Shown piece by piece: positions 18,355-26,786 of a stretch of DNA of 64,000 nucleotides (its first letter is position 1; each line of letters starts with the position of its first letter). Below the pieces are notes generated by a model. The model did not search any database. It was not told the origin of the DNA and saw only the letters and a program-made list of their open reading frames with translations. The position numbers and the translations under genes are program-made. Source of the stretch: Nitrospirota bacterium (GTDB lineage: Bacteria; JACPQY01); the NCBI GenBank assembly GCA_016180645.1, contig JACPAV010000008.1, positions 57,012 to 121,011 on the forward strand, read 5' to 3'.

Positions 18355-20172
18355 TTGAATCCCCGCATCGCGTACTTCACGATGGAGATCGGCGTCGATC
18401 CCGCGATTCCGACGTATGCCGGCGGACTCGGCGTCCTCGCCGGTGACACCCTGCGCGCCGCGGCCGATCTCGCTCTCCCCCTCGTAGGCGTCTCGCTCCT
18501 CCACCGAAAGGGCTACTTCCGCCAGCGGCTGGACAAGGAGGGCAATCAGACCGAAACGCCGTGCGACTGGAATCCCGAAAAAGTCTTGGAACCGCTCCCG
18601 GCAAGAGTTTCGATCGAGCTTGAAGGACGAACGGTGCGGGTCGGCGTGTGGCGGTTTCTTATCCGGGGCACGGGCGGAGGCGCGGCGCTGGAATCTTATG
18701 GTGATTCCACCCGCCGTCCCCGAAGTGGAGCGGAGGGGGTCGTTCCGGTCTACTTCCTCGATACGGACCTTCCCGAAAACACGCCATGGCACCGATCCCT
18801 CTGCGGCGCACTGTATGGAACGGATCTTCGATATCGTTTCTGCCAGGAGGCCGTGCTCGGCCTCGGGGGCGTGGCCGTCCTCCGGGCGATCGGGCACGAG
18901 AGCATTCGGTTCTTCCACATGAATGAAGGACACTCGGCCCTCCTCACGCTTGCCCTTCTCGAAGAGCGGCTTCCGGGTCGAAGATGGGAATCGGCCACGG
19001 AGACAGATCTCGACGCCGTACGCCGACAATGCGTCTTCACCACCCACACGCCGGTTCCCGCGGGACACGATCAGTTTCCGTGCTCGATGGTCGCCGAGGT
19101 GCTCGGCCGGGTGCGCTCGGACGCCCTCGATCGGCACGGCTGGTGCGATCGGACCCAGCTCAACATGACCCACCTGGCCCTCATGCTGTCGGACTACGTG
19201 AATGGAGTCGCCATGCGGCACGGCGAGGTCTCGCAGGATTTGTTCCCCGAGACTCCCATCGAATCGATCACGAACGGTGTGCACGCGGGGACTTGGGCCT
19301 CCCCGTCATTCGCCGCGCTCTTCGATCGCTACCTCCCCGCATGGAGAGGCGACAACTCCTACCTTCGATATGCCATCCGGATTCCACCCGCCGACATTCA
19401 CCAAGCCCATGTGGAAGCGAAGGCCGCTCTCCTCGCCGAAGTGGAGCGCCGAACTCACGTCCGCCTCGATCCCAACGCCCTCACGCTCGGATTCGCCCGC
19501 CGGGCCACCGCGTACAAGCGGGCCGATCTCCTTTTCACCGATCTGAACCGGCTGAGATCCATCGCCTCCCAGCACGGCCGCCTCCAACTTGTTTTCGCGG
19601 GAAAGGCTCACCCGAATGACGAACCGGGAAAACATCTGATCCGACGGATCTTCCAGGCTTCCGCGGCCCTTTCGGAAGCGGTCCCCGTGGTGTATCTGGA
19701 AGAGTACGACATGGCGCTGGCCAAGACCGTTTGCGCAGGGGTGGACGTCTGGCTCAACACGCCCCAGCAGCCTCTCGAAGCTTCAGGCACAAGCGGCATG
19801 AAGGCCGCGGTGAACGGCGTCCCCAGCTTGAGCGTCCTCGACGGCTGGTGGGTCGAAGGGCATGTCGAAGGCGTGACCGGATGGTCCATCGGCGGCCATT
19901 GGGAGGACCTGAAGGTCCTCCCCTACGAAGCATCCCGTAGGGGCGAGGCATGCCTCGCCCCTACGGCTCCCTCTTCTTGGGCTCACAACGATCGCCGCGG
20001 TGACGAGGTCCGTTCGCTCTATGACAAGCTCGAACAAACGATCCTGCCGCTCTACTTTCAGCGACCGGAGGAATTCGACCGCATCCGCCAATCCACCATT
20101 GTGGTGAATGGGTCCTTCTTCAACGCCCACCGCATGATGAACCAGTACATCCGCAACGCCTACCGGGAGTAA
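18355..20172 (+). CDS. glgP: Alpha-glucan phosphorylase (short bacterial type)
   Basis: Releases glucose-1-phosphate from glycogen ends (GT35, pyridoxal-phosphate dependent). 605 residues in the short form lacking the long N-terminal extension: RIAYFTMEIGVDPAIPTYAGGLGVLAGD at the N-terminus, FHMNEGHSALLTL, VFTTHTPVPAGHDQF, RRATAYKRADLLF, and SGTSGMKAAVNGVPSLSVLDGWW with the PLP lysine. The start is a TTG at 18355 after GGATGA. Residues 528-537 come from a perfect 28-bp palindromic repeat lying in frame. It is followed by malQ and glgB on the same strand, overlapping or abutting. Confidence 0.95.
   Translation: MNPRIAYFTMEIGVDPAIPTYAGGLGVLAGDTLRAAADLALPLVGVSLLHRKGYFRQRLDKEGNQTETPCDWNPEKVLEPLPARVSIELEGRTVRVGVWRFLIRGTGGGAALESYGDSTRRPRSGAEGVVPVYFLDTDLPENTPWHRSLCGALYGTDLRYRFCQEAVLGLGGVAVLRAIGHESIRFFHMNEGHSALLTLALLEERLPGRRWESATETDLDAVRRQCVFTTHTPVPAGHDQFPCSMVAEVLGRVRSDALDRHGWCDRTQLNMTHLALMLSDYVNGVAMRHGEVSQDLFPETPIESITNGVHAGTWASPSFAALFDRYLPAWRGDNSYLRYAIRIPPADIHQAHVEAKAALLAEVERRTHVRLDPNALTLGFARRATAYKRADLLFTDLNRLRSIASQHGRLQLVFAGKAHPNDEPGKHLIRRIFQASAALSEAVPVVYLEEYDMALAKTVCAGVDVWLNTPQQPLEASGTSGMKAAVNGVPSLSVLDGWWVEGHVEGVTGWSIGGHWEDLKVLPYEASRRGEACLAPTAPSSWAHNDRRGDEVRSLYDKLEQTILPLYFQRPEEFDRIRQSTIVVNGSFFNAHRMMNQYIRNAYRE
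19937..19964. repeat. Perfect 28-bp GTAG/CTAC palindrome inside glgP
   Basis: Reads GTAGGGGCGAGGCA followed by its exact reverse complement. It codes for about ten residues (RRGEACLAPT) between two conserved blocks of the phosphorylase without breaking the frame. Its tips match those of the other repeats in this window. Confidence 0.9.
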
Positions 20173-20173
20173 G

Positions 20174-22018
20174 ATGGCGGACAAGATGGAGGCCCTCCGA
20201 AGGCTTGCGGAACTTCACGGTGTCCAGACCACGTACTACACGATCGAAGGCCAACGGCGCGACGCCAAGCCTGAAGTCCTCCTTGCCATCCTGAAAGCAC
20301 TCGGCGCGCCGATTCAGCGTTTGGAAGACGCTCCGGACGCCTTGCACAGATTGCTAGACGCCGCACAGCACCCCCCATCCGCACCTTCCTCCTCAAGGGG
20401 GGAAGGGATGGTAGCCGCACCCTTCATGGGTGCGTCTTCAGACGCAGGCATGAAGCCTGCGCCTACCCCCTCCCCCTCGAAGGGGGAGGGTGAGGGTGGG
20501 GGTGGGGGTGAGACCTTACAGCCCCTGAAGGCCTGGTCTCCCGGCAGCGGTGAACGCCGATGGGGGGTGTTTGTCCCGCTCTATTCTCTCCGTTCGTCGC
20601 GCAACTGGGGCGTCGGCGATTTCACCGACATTGAAAACCTTGTGGATTGGGTCGGCGGTCTCGGAGGAGGAATCGTCGGCACACTTCCCCTCCTGGCAAC
20701 CTTCCTCGACGATCCCTTCGCCGCATGCCCTTACACACCGGTCAGCCGGATGTTCTGGAATGAGCTGTTCATCGATGTCGAAGGCATCCCGGAATTGGCG
20801 GACACACCGGAAGCCTCCTCGCTTGCGTCGTCAGCGGATTTCAGATCGGAAATTCGCGAGCAACGCGAAATACAGCTCGTGGACTACCGGGGTGTCATGC
20901 AACTCAAGCGGAGGGTGCTGGAGCGATTGGCCGACTCTATCTCTTCACGGCCCGGCGGCAGGCTCGATGCATTCCTCGCATTCCGCTCCGAGCACCCGAG
21001 ACTGAACGACTACGCCCGATTCCGCGCGGTAGGGGAGCGGAGCCAGCAGCCTTGGAGGACATGGCCCGAGCCGGCCCGGAACGGCACTCTCACCCCGGGC
21101 GATTCCGACCCCCGCGCCGAACAATATCATGCCTATGTGCAGTGGATCGCCCACGAGCAGTTGACTTCTCTCGCGCGGCGGGCACGAATGAAGAATGTGC
21201 TCCTCTACCTCGATTTTCCCCTGGGGGTTCATCCCGACGGCTACGACGCCTGGCGGTTCAGCGAGATGTTCGTCGAGGGTGTTTCCGTCGGCGCTCCTCC
21301 GGATCCCTTTTTCTCGAAGGGCCAGCGTTGGGGCTTCGCTCCCTTGCACCCGCAACGGCTACTCGACTCGGGGAACCGGCTGTGGTCGGACTCCATCCGC
21401 CACCACATGGGCTGCGCGGGAATACTCCGAATCGATCACGTTATGGGTCTCCATCGCCAATTCTGGATTCCCGATGGTTTCGAAGCGATGGACGGTGTCT
21501 ACGTGCGGTATCCGAAGAGCGACCTCTATGATGCGTTGTGCCGGGAATCGCTCGCCCATGAAACGATTGTGGTGGGTGAGGACCTCGGGACCGTTCCCGA
21601 GGAACTTCGGCCTGCCCTCCATGAGCGTGGGATTCTCCGCCTTTTCATCCTCTCGTTTGAGCAAGACCTCACCGGCGGGCGGCCGCTCCCAACGCCTCCC
21701 TTCGACTCCGTCGCCGGGCTGAACACGCACGACATCCCGCCGTTCGCCGCCCTCTGGGGTGATCGCCCGAATCGATCGGAGGCGTTGCGCCGCTGCCACG
21801 ATCATCTGGCCGGCGGGCCGGCCTTCGCGACGCTCGTGAATCTCGAAGATCTATGGTTCGAAACCGAACCGCAGAACAGGCCGGGCACGACCGACGAATT
21901 CCCCAATTGGAGGCGGAAGGCGCGAAAAACATTTGAGGAATTCTCCTCGGACGGGAGCATCATGCTGGCGTTGAAGCGAGTGGACCGGCTCCGGCGGGGA
22001 GTACCTCCGGAATCTTAA
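20174..22018 (+). CDS. malQ: 4-alpha-glucanotransferase (amylomaltase)
   Basis: Disproportionates maltodextrins (GH77), so that phosphorylase can act on short chains. 614 residues with GH77 signatures: YSLRSSRNWGVGDFTDIE, CPYTPVSRMFWNELFID, YLDFPLGVHPDGYDAW, the nucleophile block ILRIDHVMGLHRQFWIP, VVGEDLGTVPEELR with the acid/base Glu, and GLNTHDIPPFAALW. Residues about 64-113 are a low-complexity Pro/Gly/Ser stretch that comes from palindromic repeats inserted in frame between the N-terminal segment and the catalytic domain. The start lies 1 nt after the glgP stop. Confidence 0.94.
   Translation: MADKMEALRRLAELHGVQTTYYTIEGQRRDAKPEVLLAILKALGAPIQRLEDAPDALHRLLDAAQHPPSAPSSSRGEGMVAAPFMGASSDAGMKPAPTPSPSKGEGEGGGGGETLQPLKAWSPGSGERRWGVFVPLYSLRSSRNWGVGDFTDIENLVDWVGGLGGGIVGTLPLLATFLDDPFAACPYTPVSRMFWNELFIDVEGIPELADTPEASSLASSADFRSEIREQREIQLVDYRGVMQLKRRVLERLADSISSRPGGRLDAFLAFRSEHPRLNDYARFRAVGERSQQPWRTWPEPARNGTLTPGDSDPRAEQYHAYVQWIAHEQLTSLARRARMKNVLLYLDFPLGVHPDGYDAWRFSEMFVEGVSVGAPPDPFFSKGQRWGFAPLHPQRLLDSGNRLWSDSIRHHMGCAGILRIDHVMGLHRQFWIPDGFEAMDGVYVRYPKSDLYDALCRESLAHETIVVGEDLGTVPEELRPALHERGILRLFILSFEQDLTGGRPLPTPPFDSVAGLNTHDIPPFAALWGDRPNRSEALRRCHDHLAGGPAFATLVNLEDLWFETEPQNRPGTTDEFPNWRRKARKTFEEFSSDGSIMLALKRVDRLRRGVPPES
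20411..20466. repeat. GTAG/CTAC-tipped double-hairpin repeat inside malQ
   Basis: A 56-bp element starting GTAGCCGC and ending GCGCCTAC, with palindromes GCACCCTTCATGGGTGC and GCAGGCATGAAGCCTGC around a central GTCTTCAGAC. It lies wholly inside malQ and keeps the frame open. A separate C-rich/G-rich palindrome (CTCCCCCTCGAAGGGGGAG, continuing into GGGTGAGGGTGG) follows directly at 20467-20512. Confidence 0.88.
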
Positions 22019-22020
22019 TC

Positions 22021-23946
22021 ATGTTCACCGTTTCCTCCGCGCTGACCGATCTGGATCTCCACCTTTTCAACGAGGGGACGCACGGCCGCCTTTATCGCAA
22101 GCTCGGAGCCCATTCGATCAATCCCCGGCCGGACTCCGGAGTGCGCTTTGCCATATGGGCACCCGCCGCGGAAAGCGTCTCCGTGATCGGCTCGTTCAAT
22201 CAGTGGAAACCGAACGTCCATCCGCTGTCCGCGAAGGGAAGCTCCGGAATATGGGAGGGCACGGCGGAAAAAGCCCAGAAGGGCGATTTGTATAAGTTCC
22301 ACGTTGTGCCCAGGGGCGGCGTCGCACGTTTCGACAAGACCGATCCCTTCTCGTTCTTCACGGAGCAGCCGCCGAAAACGGCCTCGATCATCTGGAATCT
22401 CGACTACTCGTGGGGGGACGGCGAGTGGATGCACGGCCGTGGGGAACGAACCACCCGCTCCAAGCCGGTCTCCATCTACGAAGTTCACCTCGGCTCGTGG
22501 AAACGCGTGGCGGGCGAAGGTCATCGATCCCTCTCCTACCGGGAGGCCGCGGCCCAACTCTCCGATTACGTGAAGGACACCGGCTTCACTCACGTCGAAT
22601 TCCTCCCTCTCATGGAGCACCCCTTTTTTGGTTCATGGGGCTACCAGACCACCGGGTACTTCGCGCCGAGCAGCTACTACGGAACGCCGCAGGATCTGAT
22701 GTTCCTGATCGATACCCTCCATCGCAACGGGATCGGCGTCATCCTGGACTGGGTCCCCTCGCATTTTCCCACGGATCCCCACAGCCTCGGAGAGTTCGAC
22801 GGAACCCACCTGTACGAACACGCCGATCCCCGACAGGGCGTTCACCCGGATTGGAACAGCTACGTCTTCAATTACGGCCGGCATGAAGTCCGGAGTTTCC
22901 TCCTGAGCAGCGCCATCTTCTGGCTCGACCTCTATCATGCCGACGGCCTTCGTGTGGATGCCGTCGCCTCCATGCTCTACCGGGACTATTCGCGCAAAGA
23001 CGGCGAATGGATTCCCCATCCCACGGGAGGCAGGGAAGACACCGACGCCATCGACTTCCTGCGCCGTCTCAACGAGACCGTCTATCAGGAGTATCCGGAT
23101 GTCCAGATGATCGCCGAGGAGTCCACGGCCTGGCCCGCGGTATCGCACCCCACAAACACAGGCGGGCTCGGCTTCGGCTACAAGTGGGACATGGGATGGA
23201 TGAACGACACCCTGCGCTACTTTTCGCAGGATCCCGTCCATCGCAAGCATCACCACCCAAAGCTCACCTTCCGCCAACTGTACTCCCACTCCGAGAATTT
23301 CGTGCTGCCGCTGTCGCACGACGAAGTGACCCACGGAAAGGGTTCGCTCCTCGGGAAAATGCCCGGGGATGACTGGCAGAAATTCGCCAATCTTCGCCTC
23401 CTTCTCGCGTGGCAGTTCGCGCAGCCCGGCAAGAAACTCCTGTTCATGGGCGGCGAAATCGGTCAGCGAAGCGAATGGAATCACGACGGAAGCATCGAAT
23501 GGCCACTCCTCCAACACGCACCCCACGCCGGCATCGGGAAGTGGGTCCGGGACCTCAATCGAATCTATGTAACCTCGCCCGCGCTCCATGCCCTCGACTG
23601 CGACCCCGCGGGATTCGAATGGATTGAATGCAATGACGCTTCCTCCAGCGTGTTGGCTTTTCTCCGCCGCTCCGCTGATCCGGGAGAGACCGTGCTCGCC
23701 GCCTTCAACTTCACGCCTGTGGTGCGCACCTCATTCCGGGTGGGCGTTCCCTTCGAAGGCGCCTGGCAGGAAACGCTGAACAGCGACTCCACACTCTACG
23801 GCGGGAGCGGCCATGGAAACATGGGCCAAGTCACGGCGATGGCCCTCCCCTCCCATGGCCGGCCATTTTCCGTTGTCCTCGCCCTCCCACCCTTGGCGGC
23901 CATCTTCCTCTCGGCCCCCGTACCCGAACACGCTCCTGTCCGATAG
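22021..23946 (+). CDS. glgB: 1,4-alpha-glucan branching enzyme
   Basis: Introduces alpha-1,6 branches into glycogen (GH13). 641 residues with a CBM48-like N-terminal domain (GVRFAIWAPAAESVSVIGSF), GFTHVEFLPLMEHPFFGSWG, the nucleophile block YHADGLRVDAVASMLY, MIAEESTAWP with the general acid and LPLSHDEVTHGKGSLLGKM with the third catalytic Asp. It lacks the extra N1 domain of enterobacterial GlgB. Its ATG follows the malQ stop by 2 nt, so glgP, malQ and glgB are almost certainly one transcript. Confidence 0.96.
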   Translation: MFTVSSALTDLDLHLFNEGTHGRLYRKLGAHSINPRPDSGVRFAIWAPAAESVSVIGSFNQWKPNVHPLSAKGSSGIWEGTAEKAQKGDLYKFHVVPRGGVARFDKTDPFSFFTEQPPKTASIIWNLDYSWGDGEWMHGRGERTTRSKPVSIYEVHLGSWKRVAGEGHRSLSYREAAAQLSDYVKDTGFTHVEFLPLMEHPFFGSWGYQTTGYFAPSSYYGTPQDLMFLIDTLHRNGIGVILDWVPSHFPTDPHSLGEFDGTHLYEHADPRQGVHPDWNSYVFNYGRHEVRSFLLSSAIFWLDLYHADGLRVDAVASMLYRDYSRKDGEWIPHPTGGREDTDAIDFLRRLNETVYQEYPDVQMIAEESTAWPAVSHPTNTGGLGFGYKWDMGWMNDTLRYFSQDPVHRKHHHPKLTFRQLYSHSENFVLPLSHDEVTHGKGSLLGKMPGDDWQKFANLRLLLAWQFAQPGKKLLFMGGEIGQRSEWNHDGSIEWPLLQHAPHAGIGKWVRDLNRIYVTSPALHALDCDPAGFEWIECNDASSSVLAFLRRSADPGETVLAAFNFTPVVRTSFRVGVPFEGAWQETLNSDSTLYGGSGHGNMGQVTAMALPSHGRPFSVVLALPPLAAIFLSAPVPEHAPVR

Positions 23947-24002
23947 CACCGCGTTTCTTTTGACAGCCACTCCGTGTCACGGGTAGACTTCCCGTTGGGC
24001 CA

Positions 24003-24965
24003 ATGGAGATCGGACTAGTCCACATGGTGAGGCGTTACGCATGGTTCCCGATACCGGCCTTGCTGGCCTCCGCACTCGTCTTCTCCTGCGGTTCCGATGG
24101 ACCGTCGTTCGAACCGCCCCCCGCTCCCGCGAGAGGTCTACAGCTCCGCATGACGCCCTTCGATATCCAATCCAATCACGAGCGGGAAATTTTCCAGGCC
24201 CGGCGGCTCGAATCCGACGAAGACCTCTACGTCAATCGAATCGAGGTTAAGATGCCCGAGGGCAGCCACCACTTCATTCTCTATGTAGCCGATCCGGAGC
24301 GACAGGACATCAAGGAAGGGACTCGCCAGTTCTTCAATTCCGACGATCCTCTTTTCGCAGAGCTCAAGTTTGGCGCCCGCGAAGGGAGTTTCGTTCTGGG
24401 CTCCCAGGAGCCCTACCTCAACATGCAGTTTCCAGTGGGAGTGGCCTTCAGACTGCGGGCTCAGCAGTGGCTCATCTTCAATTCACATTTCATCAACCTG
24501 GACGGCTCACATCCAATTCGCGGCGAGGTGGCCTTGAACCTGCACACGATTCCGGAGTCCGACGTGCGCCATCTGGCACGGCCCATATTCGAGAACAATC
24601 CACTCATCCTCGTGCTGCCCGGCGAGACTCGCACCACCGAATATGTGTGGACACCCGACCGGGACATCCAACTCCTCTCCCTCACTTCCCACATGCACAA
24701 ACGCGCGATCGATTTCACCGCCCGGCTGATTGAGGGCGGTCAGAAGGTCGATCCCCCTCTCATGTCCACCCAAACCTGGGACCATCCCGCCGTGAGATAT
24801 TTCGATCCTCCCCTTCCCATCTCGGAAGGTCAGGGCGTCAATTTCTCCTGTACACACACCAACGACAAGAGTATCCCCCTCATCTTCGGCTTCACCTCGG
24901 ATGACGAGATGTGCATCATGATCGGTTTCTATTACGCCGAATCCGACCGCCTCTCCCTCCACTAG
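24003..24965 (+). CDS. Lipoprotein with a PHM/DBM-like copper monooxygenase fold
   Basis: Probably exported and lipid-anchored: a hydrophobic segment ends in ALVFSCGSD with the lipobox cysteine at residue 29. The rest resembles the copper type II, ascorbate-dependent monooxygenase fold (peptidylglycine hydroxylase and dopamine beta-hydroxylase). The ligands appear in order: SHHF (His89/His90) and NSHF (His162) for one copper, SHMH (His230/His232) and DEMC (Met303) for the other. That match is from motif order and spacing; the substrate is unknown. The ATG at 24024 (MVRRYAW) would give a more typical signal peptide than 24003. It stands alone between glgB and the sigma-factor operon. Confidence 0.7.
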   Translation: MEIGLVHMVRRYAWFPIPALLASALVFSCGSDGPSFEPPPAPARGLQLRMTPFDIQSNHEREIFQARRLESDEDLYVNRIEVKMPEGSHHFILYVADPERQDIKEGTRQFFNSDDPLFAELKFGAREGSFVLGSQEPYLNMQFPVGVAFRLRAQQWLIFNSHFINLDGSHPIRGEVALNLHTIPESDVRHLARPIFENNPLILVLPGETRTTEYVWTPDRDIQLLSLTSHMHKRAIDFTARLIEGGQKVDPPLMSTQTWDHPAVRYFDPPLPISEGQGVNFSCTHTNDKSIPLIFGFTSDDEMCIMIGFYYAESDRLSLH

Positions 24966-25071
24966 GCCTGACACGCCCGCCCCGCCCCTGGACTCCCGGA
25001 CTAAACGACAGTAGAACTCGCCTCAGGCAGGACGGAGATCGGTCCGAACCGATCCATGCCCACGAAACCGG

Positions 25072-25665
25072 ATGGATCCAATCGAAACGACCATATCCCC
25101 CGCGAAGGAATCTCCCAACGACCGGGAGATCATCCGCGAGGTTTTGGGTGGCCACACGCAGAGCTACGAGGCGCTCATTCGCAGATATCAGGACCGGATT
25201 TTCGGATTTTGCATGACGACACTTTCAAACCGGGAGGAGGCCGAGGAGGCCGCCCAGGAGGTTTTCGTAAAAGCGTTTCGGTCGCTCGCCCGATTCAGGG
25301 GCGACGCAGCCTTTTCGACGTGGCTCATTCGGATTGCCGTGAACGAGTGTCGCGATGCGCTCCGACGGCGGTCCCGCCGCAGGGAGCTTTCCCTGGAGGA
25401 GCTGCAAGACAAATACGGAGAACAGGCCCGCACACTTTTTCTCGACCCGGCCGGGGAAGCCGACTCGGAGATGGCCGACCTCGTGGATCAACTCCTTTCA
25501 TCTCTCCGGCCCGAGGAGCGAACCCTACTCGTCCTCCGCGAACGCGAAGGGCACAGCTACACCGAAATCGCGGCGATCCTCGGCTGCTCCGTCGATGCCG
25601 TGAAAGCCCGACTTCGCCGCGCCCGCCAGTCCCTGCGCGAGATGGCGCGACACTTTTCACCCTGA
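25072..25665 (+). CDS. RNA polymerase sigma factor, ECF family (RpoE-like)
   Basis: 197 residues with region 2 (SYEALIRRYQDRIFGFCMTTL, EEAAQEVFVKAFRSL, FSTWLIRIAVNECRDALRRR) and region 4 (LRPEERTLLVLREREGHSYTEIAAILGCSVDAVKARLRRAR). It should direct RNA polymerase to an envelope-stress regulon. The ATG at 25072 is the natural start. The gene is followed by a repeat and then a gene for a zinc-binding anti-sigma factor, the usual pairing. Confidence 0.93.
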   Translation: MDPIETTISPAKESPNDREIIREVLGGHTQSYEALIRRYQDRIFGFCMTTLSNREEAEEAAQEVFVKAFRSLARFRGDAAFSTWLIRIAVNECRDALRRRSRRRELSLEELQDKYGEQARTLFLDPAGEADSEMADLVDQLLSSLRPEERTLLVLREREGHSYTEIAAILGCSVDAVKARLRRARQSLREMARHFSP

Positions 25666-25711
25666 CTCAACGTCTAATCCTTCAGGCTCTTTTTGAAAAT
25701 GCGTTGGACCG

Positions 25712-25834
25712 GTAGGCGCAGGCTTCAGCCTGCGTCCGAAGACGCACCCTAAAGGCCATGTTACATGCCGTGCCATCCGTGGCACGGCGACATCTCATGG
25801 CCCCATACCGTCCTCGGCATGGGGGTGCGGCTAC
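25712..25834. repeat. 123-bp composite GTAG/CTAC repeat between sigma and anti-sigma genes
   Basis: Begins GTAGGCGCAGGCTTCAGCC and ends GCGGCTAC. Positions 25754-25824 share a 71-bp segment with 29719-29789 (inside macB), including nested hairpins such as the GTGCC...GGCAC pair. It separates the sigma factor from the anti-sigma gene. Confidence 0.85.
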
Positions 25835-25880
25835 CCGGACATCCCCTCGGAAGCGATGGGGTTTTCAAACAGAGCCTGAA

Positions 25881-26399
25881 ATGATCATGGACCACCGACA
25901 AGCTTGGGAGCTCCTCTCGCCCTATCGCGACGGCGAACTGAACAATGCCGACCAGAAGGCGGTCGCCGCCCACGTCGCCCATTGTGGAGAATGCCGATCC
26001 GAACTGGCCGCGTGGAACTCCATGGGCGCCGCCATCTTCCGTCGGCCCATGGCGGCCCCGTCCACCCATTTCTCCAGCCGTGTCATGGCGCGTTTGGCCG
26101 ACCCTCCCATTCCGGTCTTCGATCCCGTTTGGCTCAGCCTGCGCCGCCCCGCTCCGCTCCGCTCCGGGGACGGCGAGCGGAATTGGGATGCGGTCCTGCG
26201 CCGCTGGCTGATCCCTGCATTCGGCGCTGCCCTGGCCGCCGCGGCGCTGGCCCTCCTGGTGCCGGAACAAGATTCCACGGGCGCCACCGAACTCCTCCTC
26301 TTGGCCGATGCTCAGGAGGACTCCGGAACATTGGGGCCTCTCCTCGCATCAGAGATTGAAACTGATTCCTATGATGAACAGCTCTTGGAGGAACCATGA
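25881..26399 (+). CDS. Zinc-binding anti-sigma factor
   Basis: 172 residues. An N-terminal anti-sigma zinc domain has the signature His-x3-Cys-x2-Cys (HVAHCGEC near residues 33-40) after a helix AWELLSPYRDGELNNAD. A single membrane segment near residues 112-130 (PAFGAALAAAALALLV) puts the C-terminus in the periplasm. It should sequester the upstream ECF factor and release it on envelope stress. The ATG at 25881 is chosen because the frame further upstream is repeat sequence. The TGA overlaps the next ATG by 4 nt. Confidence 0.85.
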   Translation: MIMDHRQAWELLSPYRDGELNNADQKAVAAHVAHCGECRSELAAWNSMGAAIFRRPMAAPSTHFSSRVMARLADPPIPVFDPVWLSLRRPAPLRSGDGERNWDAVLRRWLIPAFGAALAAAALALLVPEQDSTGATELLLLADAQEDSGTLGPLLASEIETDSYDEQLLEEP

Positions 26400-26773
26400 G
26401 ACCTTCCTGGAAAACGATCTCCGCCTCGTTGGCCGTTGGACTCCTGCTTGGCGCCGCTTTCGGATGGTGGGGGCACCGCATGCGCCTCGATTCCTGGCGG
26501 GGCGAGCACCCCTACCAGCGCCTGCTTGAAAGATTCACTTCGAGACTCGACCTCACCCCGGAACAACAACGCCAGGTAGGCGCGATTCTGGAGGGCAAGC
26601 GCCAGAGGGTCCACGCGCTTCGGGCCGAAGTCCGCCCCCGATTCGATGACATCCGCCACACCACCGACGACGAAATCGCCCGGCTGCTCACACCCGGACA
26701 GCGGGAACAGTTCGACACGATGAAGGCGCGGCGCGAGGAGCGTCGGCGGAAGCACCATCATCCCGACGAATAG
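26396..26773 (+). CDS. Spy/CpxP-like periplasmic protein
   Basis: 125 residues: an N-terminal signal/anchor (SLAVGLLLGAAFGWWG), then a helical domain with DLTPEQQRQVGAILEGKR and LTPGQREQFDTMKARREERR, two LTPxQ motifs typical of the Spy/CpxP/ZraP group, and a His-rich tail. Relatives act as periplasmic chaperones or metal-responsive modulators. It is translationally coupled to the anti-sigma gene (ATGA), so it probably belongs to the same stress-control circuit. Confidence 0.75.
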   Translation: MRPSWKTISASLAVGLLLGAAFGWWGHRMRLDSWRGEHPYQRLLERFTSRLDLTPEQQRQVGAILEGKRQRVHALRAEVRPRFDDIRHTTDDEIARLLTPGQREQFDTMKARREERRRKHHHPDE

Positions 26774-26786
26774 TCGCCCCGCGTCC

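Noticed and set aside
18169-19284. Leftward frame of 371 codons over the start of glgP.
   Set aside because: Antisense to a well-supported enzyme; long antisense frames are expected at this GC content and the peptide has no recognisable domain.
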